Part shown: positions 9,898 to 22,767 of the stretch, piece after piece
How positions within the stretch are numbered: position 1 is the first letter of the stretch
How the letters are laid out: every line of letters begins with the position of its first letter
Position numbers and translations under genes: made by a program
Notes under the pieces: generated by a model
The model's database searches: none
What the model saw: only the letters and a program-made list of their open reading frames with translations
Told to the model about the DNA's origin: nothing
Assembly: GCA_963747405.1 (NCBI GenBank)
Contig: CAVVFG010000007.1
Span: 489,083 to 553,082, forward strand
Reading direction: 5' to 3'
Source: Fodinibacter sp963747405
GTDB lineage: Bacteria; Actinomycetota; Actinomycetes; Actinomycetales; Dermatophilaceae
DNA length: 64,000 nt

Positions 9898-10168
9898 CGG
9901 TGGTCCTCGCTGTGGTGGCGGTGCGGCGGTGCAGGCCGGGTTCGAGCAGTATCCCCACAGTTCCTGTGATGTGCTGGTGGACCTTCGGACAGTGGACAGC
10001 GGTACCAGTTCGGCTCCTGCGCGGGCCGCGAGGGACAGGTAACAAGTCGGCACCACTCTGCGGGCAATGCTGGGCGCCCCCCCGGACCTGTGGTTACAGT
10101 GCGCATGCCCGTCTCGGCGTGGCACGAGCAGTCCTGCTCACCCTTTTTCGTACTACTCAGGAGGAAAC

Positions 10169-11404
10169 GTGCCTCAGCGTTCCGTGGTCGCCGTTGGCGC
10201 CTCGTTGCTCGTGGCCTCGCTCGCGCTCGCCGGTTGTGGCACGCGCGGCGACAGCGGCAGTGACTCGTCGGCTTCCGGCGACAGTGGCAACAAGGTTGCC
10301 AAGATCGGCGTCATCTCGCCCTTGTCCGGCGACCTCGCCGCCCTCGGGCTCGGCATCAAGAACTCGGTCGACCTGGCCATCAAGCAGGCCAACGACAACA
10401 AGACCATCCCGGGCTGGACCCTCGAGCTCCAGGCCGAGGACGACCAGGCAACCCCCGACGTCGGCAAGAACGCCGCCACCAAGCTCGCGTCCGACAACGA
10501 GGTCGTCGGTGTCGTCGGCACGCTGAACTCCAGTGTCGCGCAGAGCGTCCAGCCGGTGCTGGCCTCGGCCAACATCGTCATGGTCTCGCCGGCCAACACG
10601 AACCCGTCGCTCACCCAGGGTGCCGACTTCGCGACCGCTCCGGCACGCACGTACCCGAACTACTTCCGCACCTGCACCACCGACTCGATCCAGGGCCCGT
10701 TCGCGGCGCGCTACCTGTACGAGAAGGCCGGCATCAAGGAGGTCGCGACGGTCAACGACAAGAAGACCTACGGCCAGGGCCTGGTCAACGCCTTCACCGG
10801 CGAGTACAAGAAGCTCGGCGGCACGATCACCGCGGCCGAGACGATCAACCCCGACGACGACAAGTACGACGCCGTCATCAGCAAGATCAAGCCCTCGAAC
10901 CCGAAGGCCGTGTACTACGGCGGCGAGTACCCGCAGGCCGGTCCGTTCTCGCAGCAGATGAAGGCCGCCGGCCTCAACGTCCCGCTCATGGGTGGCGACG
11001 GCATCTTCTCGGGTGAGTTCATCAAGCTCGCAGGCGCGACCGCCGACGGTGACCTCGCGACCTCGGTCGGCGCCCCGACCGACACCCTCCCGTCGGCCAC
11101 CGCGTTCGTCGAGGCCTACAAGGCGGCCGGCTACCAGGAGCCCTTCGAGGCCTACGGCGCCTACGCGTATGACGCCGCCAACGCCATCATCAACGCGCTG
11201 AAGACCTCGCTCGCCAGCGCCGACTCCGCCGAGGCTGCCCGTCAGCCCACCATCGACGCGATGGCCAACGTCGCCTTCGACGGCGTCACCGGCAAGGTCG
11301 CGTTCGACGAGTACGGCGACACCACGTCGAAGGTCCTCACCGTCTACGAGGTCAAGGACGGCAAGTGGGCGGCGATCAACACCGCGGCCTTCGAGTCCAA
11401 CTGA
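10169..11404 (+). CDS. Branched-chain amino-acid ABC transporter, substrate-binding lipoprotein
   Basis: 411 residues from the GTG at 10169, chosen because an aggagg-like ribosome site lies just upstream (10159-10164). A signal peptide ends in the lipobox LALAGC, then a Ser/Asp/Gly linker and a periplasmic-binding fold of the LivJ/LivK type (KIGVISPLSGDLAALG at the start of the domain, VVGTLNSS, and YDAANAIINAL near the end). It would capture branched-chain amino acids or a related substrate such as urea or amides and deliver it to the LivH/LivM channel encoded after it. A strong hairpin separates it from livH, which often allows higher expression of the binding protein. Confidence 0.93.
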   Translation: MPQRSVVAVGASLLVASLALAGCGTRGDSGSDSSASGDSGNKVAKIGVISPLSGDLAALGLGIKNSVDLAIKQANDNKTIPGWTLELQAEDDQATPDVGKNAATKLASDNEVVGVVGTLNSSVAQSVQPVLASANIVMVSPANTNPSLTQGADFATAPARTYPNYFRTCTTDSIQGPFAARYLYEKAGIKEVATVNDKKTYGQGLVNAFTGEYKKLGGTITAAETINPDDDKYDAVISKIKPSNPKAVYYGGEYPQAGPFSQQMKAAGLNVPLMGGDGIFSGEFIKLAGATADGDLATSVGAPTDTLPSATAFVEAYKAAGYQEPFEAYGAYAYDAANAIINALKTSLASADSAEAARQPTIDAMANVAFDGVTGKVAFDEYGDTTSKVLTVYEVKDGKWAAINTAAFESN

Positions 11405-11431
11405 CCGCGGTCAGGTAGCACCCGTTCGGCA

Positions 11432-11467
11432 GCGGCGGGGGTGGTCCGGCAGGACCACCCCCGCCGC
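11432..11467 (+). terminator. Hairpin between binding-protein gene and livH
   Basis: Perfect 16-bp stem (11432-11447 pairing with 11452-11467) with a 4-base loop ggca, 27 bases after the binding-protein stop. There is no clear T-run. It may terminate or attenuate transcription, so that fewer transcripts read into livHMGF, or protect the upstream message from 3' decay. Confidence 0.7.
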
Positions 11468-11593
11468 TTCGGTGCGGCGACACCGCATCCGGTCCTTTCG
11501 CAACGCCGCACGGCGGATGCCGTGTGGTGTGGGACACAGCACGACGTGGCCCGCTACGCTCCCCCCAGCCTTACCACCGTCAACTAGGAGGTC

Positions 11594-12540
<947 letters not shown>

Positions 12541-12544
<4 letters not shown>

Positions 12545-14220
12545 GCAGGCTCCGTTTCTCGGACGCGACCCGGGTCAAGCAGGGCCCCAAGGCTCCAGCC
12601 CTCGCCCTCGCCGGCGGCGCGCTGATGGTGATCAGCGGGCTGCTCTCCTGGTCCTACGACGACCGCATCCTCGGCAACATCGCGGTCCGCTTCTTCCCGG
12701 CCGGCATCCAGATCTACTCGATGATGTTCGGGGCCCTCGCCCTCGTCCTCGGAGCGCTGCTCGTGCGGCGTCCCGCGTGGCTGAGCCCGGCCCGCGGCCT
12801 GCGCATCCTGGGCATCACCGCGCTGGTGTTCCTCGTCTGGGTGCTCGGCTCGATCGCCGTCAAGACCGGTGGCCTGGTCAACCTCAACGAGGGCGGCTGG
12901 GTGGCCCTGGTCGGCGCGGCGCTGATCACCCTGGCGGGGCACCTGTCCCCCGAGGTCGACATCGACGTGCGGGCCTGGCCCCGGCTGAGCAGCACGCTCG
13001 AGATCCTCATCATCATCGTGCTGATGGCGGTGCTGCTGTTCACCGTCGCCTACACCCTCGACATCCAGGACGGCGTGGTCTTCGCGTCCTTCCTGCTGGC
13101 GATCGTCGGCATGGTCGGCGGCCTGCTCGGCACCGGCTTCGGCGACTACCTCGGGTTCGTGGGGATCAACAACCGCCGCCCGCTGCTGCTGGCCGCCTTC
13201 CTCGTCGCCTTCCTGTTCCCGTTCACCCAGAACGGGTCCGACGTCAACATGTCGATCGCCACGCAGATCCTCATCTTCGCGGCCACCGCCCTGGGCCTGA
13301 ACATCGTCGTCGGCCTCGCCGGCCTGCTCGACCTGGGCTACATCGCCTTCCTCGGCACCGGCGCCTACGTGGGCGCGATGCTGTCGAACTCGGCGTTCTC
13401 CACCGTCGGCTGGCACCCGCCGTTCATCGTCGTGATGCTCGCCGGCGCCGCCACCGCGGCCACCTTCGGCCTGATCATCGGCACCCCGACGCTGCGGGTG
13501 TCCGGTGACTACCTGGCCATCGTCACGCTGGGCTTCGGCGAGATCTTCCGCCTGGCCATGTTCAACCTCGACGGCAACAACGGTCCAGACCTCACCAACG
13601 GGCCCAACGGCATCCCCGCCATCCCCGACCTCAACCTCTTCGGTTTCGACTTCGGCGCCACGCACACCGTGGCCGGCATCCCCCTGGGGCGGTTCAGCAA
13701 CTACTACTTCCTGCTGCTCCTGCTCCTGATGTTCGTCATCCTGGTGTTCACCCGGCTCAACGACAGCCGGATCGGGCGCGGCTGGGTCGCCATCCGCGAG
13801 GACGAGCGAGCCGCCGAGGCGATGGGCGTCAACGTGTTCGGCCTGAAGCTGCTCGCCTTCGCGGTCGGCGCGTTCCTCGCCGGGCTCGCCGGCACGATCA
13901 AGGCCCATCAGGACACCTCGGTGAGCCCGGACCAGTACGTCTTCCTCGAGTCGGCGTTCCTGCTGGCGGCGGTCGTGCTCGGCGGCATGGGCACCGTCAT
14001 GGGTGTGCTCGTGGGCGCGACGATCCTCAAGCTGCTGCCCGAGAAGCTGCGCGAGGTCAGCGAGTACCGCCTGCTGATGTTCGGGCTGCTGCTCGTGCTC
14101 ATGATGCGGTTCCGTCCCGAGGGCCTGGTGCCGAGCAAGCGGCGCCAGCTCGAGTTCCACGAACAGGACAGCGAGCTCGTCGAGCTCGTCCAGGCCGAGC
14201 ACCTCCAGGAGGCGAAATGA
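12541..14220 (+). CDS. livM: Branched-chain amino-acid ABC transporter permease LivM with N-terminal extension
   Basis: 559 residues from ATG 12541 (ATGA overlap with livH). The C-terminal 330 residues are a standard LivM permease: NIVVGLAGLLDLGYIAFLG, the GDYLAIVTLGFGEIFR loop that meets the ATPases, and AFLAGLAGTIKAHQ. The first roughly 220 residues are extra: about six additional hydrophobic helices with acidic loops, with no counterpart in the 425-residue enterobacterial LivM. Actinobacterial LivM proteins often have such extensions; its role is not known. The ATGA overlap with livG at 14217 continues the tight operon. Confidence 0.93.
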
Positions 14221-15044
14221 CCGTCACCGAGACCCAGGGCGACGCGGCCCCCACGTCTGGCCAGCTGGTGCTCGAGGCGAACGGGGTCACGATGCGGTTC
14301 GGCGGCCTCACGGCCGTCGACGACGTGAGCATGCGGGTGCACGAGGGCGAGATCGTCGGGCTGATCGGCCCGAACGGCGCCGGCAAGACCACCTTCTTCA
14401 ACTGCCTCACCGGCATGTACATCCCCACCGAGGGCCAGGTCACGCTCAACGGCGAGACGCTGCCCCCGAAGCCGCTGGCGGTGGTGCGCGCCGGCATGGC
14501 CCGCACCTTCCAGAACATCCGGCTGTTCGCGAACATGACGGCACTCGAGAACGTCATGGTGGGCCGCTACTGCCGCACCTCGTCGATGGCGATCACCTCG
14601 ATCCTGCGCGGGCCCAAGTTCAAGCGTGAGGAGGCCGCCACCCGCCAGCGGGCCCAGGAGCTGCTCGACTACGTCGGGCTGGGCCCGTCGACCGAGATGC
14701 TGGCGCGCAACATGCCCTACGGTGACCAGCGCCGGCTCGAGATCGCGCGAGCGCTCGCGACCGACCCGCAGATCCTGCTGCTCGACGAGCCCACCGCCGG
14801 GATGAACCCCAAGGAGACCGAGGAGACGATGAACCTGATCTTCAAGATCAGGGACAGCGGCCTGGCCGTGGTGGTCATCGAGCACGACATGCGGTTCATC
14901 TTCAACCTCTGCGACCGGGTGCTCTGCCTGGTGCGGGGGTCGCTGCTCGTCGAGGGCACGCCCGGCGAGGTGCAGTCCGACCACCGGGTGATCGAGGCCT
15001 ACATCGGCGGCGACGACGAGGACGAGGACGAGGAGAGCGTGTGA
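14217..15044 (+). CDS. livG: Branched-chain amino-acid ABC transporter ATPase LivG
   Basis: 275 residues. Walker A GPNGAGKTT, Walker B LLLDEPTAGMNPKE (the LivG-specific form), and switch His in VVVIEHDMRFI. The usual LSGGQ signature is replaced by NMPYGDQRRLE, as in most LivG proteins. Cytoplasmic ATPase that pairs with LivF to drive the LivHM channel. Acidic tail (about ten Asp/Glu residues) at the C-terminus. Stop overlaps the livF GTG. Confidence 0.95.
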   Translation: MTVTETQGDAAPTSGQLVLEANGVTMRFGGLTAVDDVSMRVHEGEIVGLIGPNGAGKTTFFNCLTGMYIPTEGQVTLNGETLPPKPLAVVRAGMARTFQNIRLFANMTALENVMVGRYCRTSSMAITSILRGPKFKREEAATRQRAQELLDYVGLGPSTEMLARNMPYGDQRRLEIARALATDPQILLLDEPTAGMNPKETEETMNLIFKIRDSGLAVVVIEHDMRFIFNLCDRVLCLVRGSLLVEGTPGEVQSDHRVIEAYIGGDDEDEDEESV

Positions 15045-15754
15045 GCGGCATGTTGGAGGTCCGTGACCTCGAGGTGTCCTACGGCAAGATCAAGGCCGTC
15101 AAGGGCATCTCCTTCACCGTCGACGAGGGCGAGGTCGTCACCCTGATCGGTACCAACGGTGCCGGCAAGACCACCACCCTGCGCACCATCTCGGGGTTGC
15201 TGCGCCCGGCGGCCGGGTCGATCACCTTCCAGGGCAAGGACCTCACCACGGTCGCGGCCCACGACATCGTGCAGCTCGGCCTGGCGCACTCCCCCGAGGG
15301 CCGGCGCATCTTCCCCCGGCTCACCGTCGAGGAGAACCTGCGCCTGGGAGCCTTCTCCCGCAAGGACAAGAGCATCAACTCCGACCTCGACGCGGCGTTC
15401 GCGCTGTTCCCGATCCTCGAGGAGCGCCGCGCCCAGCCGGCCGGCACCTTCTCGGGCGGCGAGCAGCAGATGCTCGCGATGGGCCGGGCGATGATGAGCC
15501 GTCCCAAGCTGCTCATGCTCGACGAGCCGTCGATGGGCCTGTCGCCGCTGATGATGAAGCGGATCATGACGACGGTGACCACGCTGCAGGAGCAGGGCAC
15601 GACCATCCTGCTCGTGGAGCAGAACGCACAGGCCGCGCTCAAGCGGGCCACCAAGGGCTACGTGCTCGAGGTCGGCAACATCGTGCTCAGCGGCACCGGC
15701 CAGGAGCTGCTCGCCAGCGACGACGTGCGCAAGGCCTACCTCGGCGAGGACTGA
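15041..15754 (+). CDS. livF: Branched-chain amino-acid ABC transporter ATPase LivF
   Basis: 237 residues from GTG 15041, which overlaps the livG stop. Walker A GTNGAGKTTTLRT, family signature FSGGEQQMLAMGRAMM, Walker B LLMLDEPSMGLSPLMM and switch TILLVEQNAQAAL, all typical of LivF. Second ATPase of the importer. Last gene of the operon; a long perfect hairpin follows 32 bp after the stop and separates it from the convergent uvrA. Confidence 0.96.
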   Translation: MSGMLEVRDLEVSYGKIKAVKGISFTVDEGEVVTLIGTNGAGKTTTLRTISGLLRPAAGSITFQGKDLTTVAAHDIVQLGLAHSPEGRRIFPRLTVEENLRLGAFSRKDKSINSDLDAAFALFPILEERRAQPAGTFSGGEQQMLAMGRAMMSRPKLLMLDEPSMGLSPLMMKRIMTTVTTLQEQGTTILLVEQNAQAALKRATKGYVLEVGNIVLSGTGQELLASDDVRKAYLGED

Positions 15755-15785
15755 GGCCCGACGCGCTCGCGTCGGCGACGTGAGA

Positions 15786-15820
15786 AGGCCCCGGATGCCG
15801 TGTCACGGCATCCGGGGCCT
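15786..15820. terminator. Bidirectional terminator hairpin between livF and uvrA
   Basis: Near-perfect 35-base palindrome: arms 15786-15801 and 15805-15820 with a 3-base loop. It sits between two convergent genes (livF ends 15754, uvrA ends 15841) and so can serve both strands. The stem contains the window's over-represented octamer on both arms (ggatgccg and cggcatcc). No long T-run. Confidence 0.8.
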
Positions 15821-15840
15821 CTCGCGTTCTGCCCCCGGGC

Positions 15841-18852
<3,012 letters not shown>

Positions 18853-18918
18853 GCCCGCAATGCTAGGTGGGGCCACCGACAACACCCTCATCGATGGACA
18901 CCCCGGTAGCGTCTGAGC

Positions 18919-19614
18919 ATGGAACCGACCTCTCCCGGCATCCTAGACGCCGTCGGCGAGCAGACCGCCGCCCTCCTGGGCACCGCGCGGTCGCTCGACG
19001 ACGTGGGTGCCCCGTCGCTGTGCGAGGGGTGGACCCGGGGCCACGTGCTGACCCACGTGGCCCGCAACGCCGACGGCCTGGGCGCCCTGGTGCGCTCGGC
19101 CGTCGACGGCACCGGCGAGCCGATGTACGCCAGCCCGCAGTCCCGCGATGACGACATCGAGGCCGGGGCCGCACGCCCCGCCGAAACGCTGGTCGACGAC
19201 GTCGACCGCTCGGCTCGGGCGCTGGCCGAGGTGCTCCCTCGCCTCACCCGGGAGCAGGCGGAGGTGCGCCTGGAGCGGACACCGGGGCAGTTCCTCATCA
19301 AGGCCAAGAACATTCCCTTCATGCGGCTGCGCGAGCTCGTCTTCCACCACGTCGACCTCTTGGGCGGCTTCGGCTTCGGCGACGTCGACCCGCAGGTGCA
19401 GCAGGTCCTGCTCGCCGAAGAGGTGCGCCGGCTGCGGGCCGCCGACCCCCCGCCCGACCTCACGCTGCGCACTCCCGACGGCGAGGAGTGGGTGGTGGGC
19501 GCCGGCACGACATCCGTCCACGGCACGCGCGCCGACCTGCTGGGCTGGCTCGGCCGCGGCCTCACGGCCGGGCTGACCGGCGATCCCCTGCCCCGACTCC
19601 CCGAAGGACGGTGA
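18919..19614 (+). CDS. Maleylpyruvate isomerase-type (DinB-like, mycothiol-dependent) protein
   Basis: 231 residues. The N-terminus follows the MDMPI_N/DinB-like pattern: LCEGWTRGHVLTHVARNADG (about 30-49), where the first and second His belong to the metal site, and RELVFHHVDL near 140 supplies the third. Actinobacterial members bind a divalent metal and use mycothiol as thiol cofactor for isomerisation or detoxification. The C-terminal part (about 165-231) is a small SCP2-like/MDMPI_C segment. Substrate cannot be assigned. It is followed after two bases by the metallo-hydrolase gene, so the pair is likely an operon. Confidence 0.85.
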   Translation: MEPTSPGILDAVGEQTAALLGTARSLDDVGAPSLCEGWTRGHVLTHVARNADGLGALVRSAVDGTGEPMYASPQSRDDDIEAGAARPAETLVDDVDRSARALAEVLPRLTREQAEVRLERTPGQFLIKAKNIPFMRLRELVFHHVDLLGGFGFGDVDPQVQQVLLAEEVRRLRAADPPPDLTLRTPDGEEWVVGAGTTSVHGTRADLLGWLGRGLTAGLTGDPLPRLPEGR

Positions 19615-19616
19615 CG

Positions 19617-20279
19617 ATGAGCTACACCGGACACGTGATCCCCGGCGGCCCGACCGACCTGCGCCGGCTCGACCGAGCGACGATCCGCAAGATGTCGGTC
19701 AGCGAGATGCACAACAACGTCTACCTGATCACCTGCACGGCCACCGGCGAGCAGCTGCTCATCGACGCCGCCGACGACCCGCACCGCTGCCAGCTGCTGG
19801 TGCGCGAGGGCACCGGCCGGCTCGACCACCTCGTCACAACCCACCAGCACTGGGACCACGTGCGGGCGCTCGAGGAGGTCGCCCGTACCACCGGCGCCAC
19901 GACGTATGCCGGGTCCGACGATGCCGACGCCCTCCCCGTCGCGCCCGACGTGCGGCTGCGGCACGGCGACCTGGTGAGGGTCGGTGAGCTCGAGCTCGAC
20001 GTCGTCCACCTGCGGGGGCACACCCCCGGTTCGGTGGCGCTGTCGTGGGCCGACCCCGACGGGGTCACGCACCTGTTCACCGGCGACTCGCTCTTCCCGG
20101 GCGGCGTGGGCAACACCAAGAACCCGGGCCAGAGCTTCGACTCGCTCTACGCCGACGTGGTCGAGCGCATCTTCGGCACCTACGACGACGACACCTGGTT
20201 CTACCCCGGCCACGGCGACGACTCCACGATCGGCGCCGAACGCCCGCACCTGCAGGAGTGGCGCGAGCGCGGCTGGTGA
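19617..20279 (+). CDS. MBL-fold metallo-hydrolase (glyoxalase II-like)
   Basis: 220 residues from ATG 19617. The metal motif THQHWDH (residues 75-81) is HxHxDH-type, with a further His in RGHTPGS and FTGDSLFPGG supplying the Asp; the last ligand is His in YPGHGDDS. The size and motif spacing fit small hydroxyacylglutathione-hydrolase-like proteins. In a mycothiol organism it may act on mycothiol thioesters; that is inference from its partner gene, the mycothiol-type DinB protein two bases upstream. Confidence 0.87.
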   Translation: MSYTGHVIPGGPTDLRRLDRATIRKMSVSEMHNNVYLITCTATGEQLLIDAADDPHRCQLLVREGTGRLDHLVTTHQHWDHVRALEEVARTTGATTYAGSDDADALPVAPDVRLRHGDLVRVGELELDVVHLRGHTPGSVALSWADPDGVTHLFTGDSLFPGGVGNTKNPGQSFDSLYADVVERIFGTYDDDTWFYPGHGDDSTIGAERPHLQEWRERGW

Positions 20280-20425
20280 CGGCTCGGCCGCAGACCTCGA
20301 GGCGGGCGCTGTCGACCGCCCGGTGGACCCACTGACATCCTTGTCGCGCACCGGCCCGAACCCGGTCCGTCTTGCCGGCCGACCGTCCATCCGCCGGGCG
20401 GGATGCCAGTGGCTAGCCTGACGCG

Positions 20426-21301
20426 GTGACGTCAGCCGCCGACCGGGTGCCTGCGCCGGTCCTGGTGCTGGCGGGCATCGTCTCGGTGCAGTTCGGCGGG
20501 GCGCTGGCGGCCACCCTCGTGCCGGTCATCGGCGCAGGCGGCTCGGTCGTCATCCGGCTGCTGTTCGCGACGCTGATCCTGCTCGCCGTGGTGCGGCCAC
20601 GGTGGCGTGGGCACTCGGCCCGGGCCTGGCGCACCGTCATCGCCTTCGGGGTCGCACTTGGGCTGATGAACTTCACCTTCTACAGCTCGCTGGCGCACCT
20701 GCCGATCGGGGTGGCCGTCACGATCGAGTTCATCGGGCCGCTCACCCTGGCCGCCGTGCTGTCGCGGCGGTGGGTGGATGCCGTGGCCGTCGCCGCCGCG
20801 GGCCTGGGCGTGGTGCTCATCTCGCAGGCGTTGAGCACCCCGCTGGACGAGCTCGAGTGGGTGGGCATCGCCCTGGCCCTGGCGGCCGGCGCCTTCTGGG
20901 CCGCCTACATCGTGCTGTCCGGACGAACCGGCGCCCAGTTCCCGCGCCTGGAGGGGCTGGCCCTGGCGATGGTCGTCGCCACCGTGGTGACCCTGCCGCT
21001 GGGCATCGGCAGCGTGCCGCTGTGGAGCCCCGAGACGCTGGTGAAGGGCCTGGGCATCGCGGTGATGTCGTCGGTGCTGCCGTACTCCCTCGAGCTGCTC
21101 GCGCTGCGGCGGCTGTCGGCCAAGGTGTTCGGCATCCTGCTCAGCCTCGAACCGGCGGCCGCGGCCCTGGCCGGGCTGGTCGTGCTGGGGCAGCGGCTGA
21201 CCCCGACCCAGCTGCTCGGGATGGGGCTGGTCGTCGCCGCCTCGGCACTGGTGCTGGGTCTGGGGGCGCGCAAGGACCCGGCGCAGTCGGCCGGAGCCTG
21301 A
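20426..21301 (+). CDS. EamA-family transporter (RhtA-like)
   Basis: 291 residues with ten predicted membrane helices, arranged as two EamA repeats (about 10-135 and 145-280). GTG start at 20426. The N-terminal half contains SVQFGGALAATLVPVIG and the central GAFWAAYIVLSGRTG motif, which resemble RhtA, the threonine/homoserine exporter. Likely a metabolite exporter in the cytoplasmic membrane; substrate uncertain. It converges on terC with a 20-bp spacer that holds a short GC palindrome (ggccgccgcggcc). Confidence 0.88.
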   Translation: MTSAADRVPAPVLVLAGIVSVQFGGALAATLVPVIGAGGSVVIRLLFATLILLAVVRPRWRGHSARAWRTVIAFGVALGLMNFTFYSSLAHLPIGVAVTIEFIGPLTLAAVLSRRWVDAVAVAAAGLGVVLISQALSTPLDELEWVGIALALAAGAFWAAYIVLSGRTGAQFPRLEGLALAMVVATVVTLPLGIGSVPLWSPETLVKGLGIAVMSSVLPYSLELLALRRLSAKVFGILLSLEPAAAALAGLVVLGQRLTPTQLLGMGLVVAASALVLGLGARKDPAQSAGA

Positions 21302-21321
21302 GGCCGCCGCGGCCGAACGGC

Positions 21322-22353
21322 TCAGGGCTCCACGGTCGCGCGCCCGTCGCGCCGGGTCTTCATCAGGCTGAGCACCGTCGTCGTGCCCAGGATCAGCACG
21401 ATCGCAGCCAGCGACATCCAGATCGGGATCTCGGGGACCGGCACGTTCTCGCCGCCGTTGACGAAGGGCAGCTCGTTGGTGTGCAGGGCGTGCAGCAGCA
21501 GCTTGACGCCGATGAAGGCCAGCAGCACGGCCAGGCCGATGCTCAGGTAGACCAGCTTCGTGAGCAGGCCTCCGATCAGGAAGTAGAGCTGCCTCAGCCC
21601 CATCAGGGCGAACAGGTTCGCCGTCAGCACGATGTAGGGCTCGCGGGTCAGCCCGTAGATCGCCGGGATGGAGTCCAGGGCGAACAGCAGGTCGGTGGTT
21701 CCCAACGCGATGATCACGAAGAACAGCGGTGTGGCGAGCCGCTTGCCGTTCCGACGGCTGAAGAGCTTGGTGCCTTCGTACTCCTTCGTGGCCGAGAACC
21801 GGGACTCCACGAACTTCATGAAGCGGTTCTCCTGGAACTCGTCGTCGTCGGTCTCGCCACCCCTGACCAGCTTGACCGCCGTGTAGATGAGGAAGGCACC
21901 GAAGATGTAGAACACCCAGCTGAACCGCTCGATCGCGGCGGCACCGAGCCAGATGAACAGGCCGCGCAGCACGATCGCGATGACGATGCCGACCATCAGG
22001 GCGAACTGCTGCAGCTTCTCGGGGACGGCGAACTTCGCCATGATCAGGATGAAGATGAACAGGTTGTCGATGGACAGCGAGTACTCGGTGAGCCAGCCGG
22101 CGAAGAACTCCCCGGCGAGCTGGCCGCCGGCGAAGTACCACATGGCGAGGCCGAAGGCGATGGCCGCGCCGACGTAGAAGGCCAGCGCGACGCCGGTCTC
22201 GCGGTTCGAGGGCCGGTGCGGGTTGCGGGCGATCCACACGACGTCGAAGGCGAGCACCGCGACGGCCACCCCGATGGTCACCCACCACACCCACGGGTCG
22301 AGGTTCAGGGACTCGGTGGCGGTCGGCACGATCGCGAGGGTCACCGGCAGCAC
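21322..22353 (-). CDS. TerC-family integral membrane protein
   Basis: About 343 residues; the start is taken as GTG 22353, but GTG 22344 is equally possible. Nine hydrophobic helices. The TerC motif is clear: EYSLSIDNLFIFILIMAKF (acidic residues within the membrane), LRGLFIWLGAAAIERF, and the second half ALGTTDLLFALDSIPAIYGL. TerC/Alx proteins export manganese or support metalation of exported proteins, and were first linked to tellurite resistance. Stands alone, convergent with the EamA gene. Confidence 0.93.
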   Translation of the reverse strand: MLPVTLAIVPTATESLNLDPWVWWVTIGVAVAVLAFDVVWIARNPHRPSNRETGVALAFYVGAAIAFGLAMWYFAGGQLAGEFFAGWLTEYSLSIDNLFIFILIMAKFAVPEKLQQFALMVGIVIAIVLRGLFIWLGAAAIERFSWVFYIFGAFLIYTAVKLVRGGETDDDEFQENRFMKFVESRFSATKEYEGTKLFSRRNGKRLATPLFFVIIALGTTDLLFALDSIPAIYGLTREPYIVLTANLFALMGLRQLYFLIGGLLTKLVYLSIGLAVLLAFIGVKLLLHALHTNELPFVNGGENVPVPEIPIWMSLAAIVLILGTTTVLSLMKTRRDGRATVEP

Positions 22354-22398
22354 TCTACCGAGCGTCGGACAGACGCCCGTTCCCACGCGACGGAGTCG

Positions 22399-22767
22399 TC
22401 AGCCGGGAGGTCGCCGCGACCTCGGCAGGGTCGCCACGACCAGGTCGTAGGAGGTGTCGACCGCCTCGCGCAGCGCGGCGTCGGGGATCGCACCCCCGAC
22501 CCGCAGGGTGTTCCAGCCGTGCCGGCCGATGTAGGGCATGACGGAGGCGTCGTCGGGGAACTCGGCCAGCCACTCGTCGGCTTCGGCCCGCCTCCCGCAC
22601 TTGACCCCGATCGACTGCGAGCCCAGGAAGCAGAAGATCTTCTCCCCCACCTTCGCCACGTGGTCACCCTCCCAGGGCTGGTCGGCCCAGGCGCCCGGCT
22701 TGGCGAGGGCGTGCTCGGCCCACCGGCCGGACGGACCGGACGCCACGGCATCCGGGCGGTCGGTCAC
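22399..22767 (-). CDS. MmcQ/YjbR-family protein
   Basis: 122 residues from a GTG at 22767 that overlaps the uvrB stop as GTGA. YjbR signature elements are present: ALAKPGAWADQPWEGDHVAKV near the N-terminus, KIFCFLG, a VGxKC-type strand, and PYIGRHGWNTL plus the C-terminal SYDLVVATLP. Family members have a CyaY-like fold and are thought to bind DNA, but no function is proven. The overlap suggests co-expression with uvrB. Confidence 0.88.
   Translation of the reverse strand: MTDRPDAVASGPSGRWAEHALAKPGAWADQPWEGDHVAKVGEKIFCFLGSQSIGVKCGRRAEADEWLAEFPDDASVMPYIGRHGWNTLRVGGAIPDAALREAVDTSYDLVVATLPRSRRPPG

Noticed and set aside
9898..10168. Possible tRNA-like stretch (gggttcgagcagtatcccc) in the spacer before the transporter
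   Set aside because: The T-arm-like piece has no acceptor, D-arm or anticodon partners around it. A tacagt hexamer at 10095 was considered as a -10 box but no -35 fits.
18853..18918. SOS (LexA) box upstream of uvrA, and likewise 24876-24959 upstream of uvrB
   Set aside because: No GAAC-N4-GTTC-like site was found in either spacer; SOS control of these genes is not supported by the sequence.
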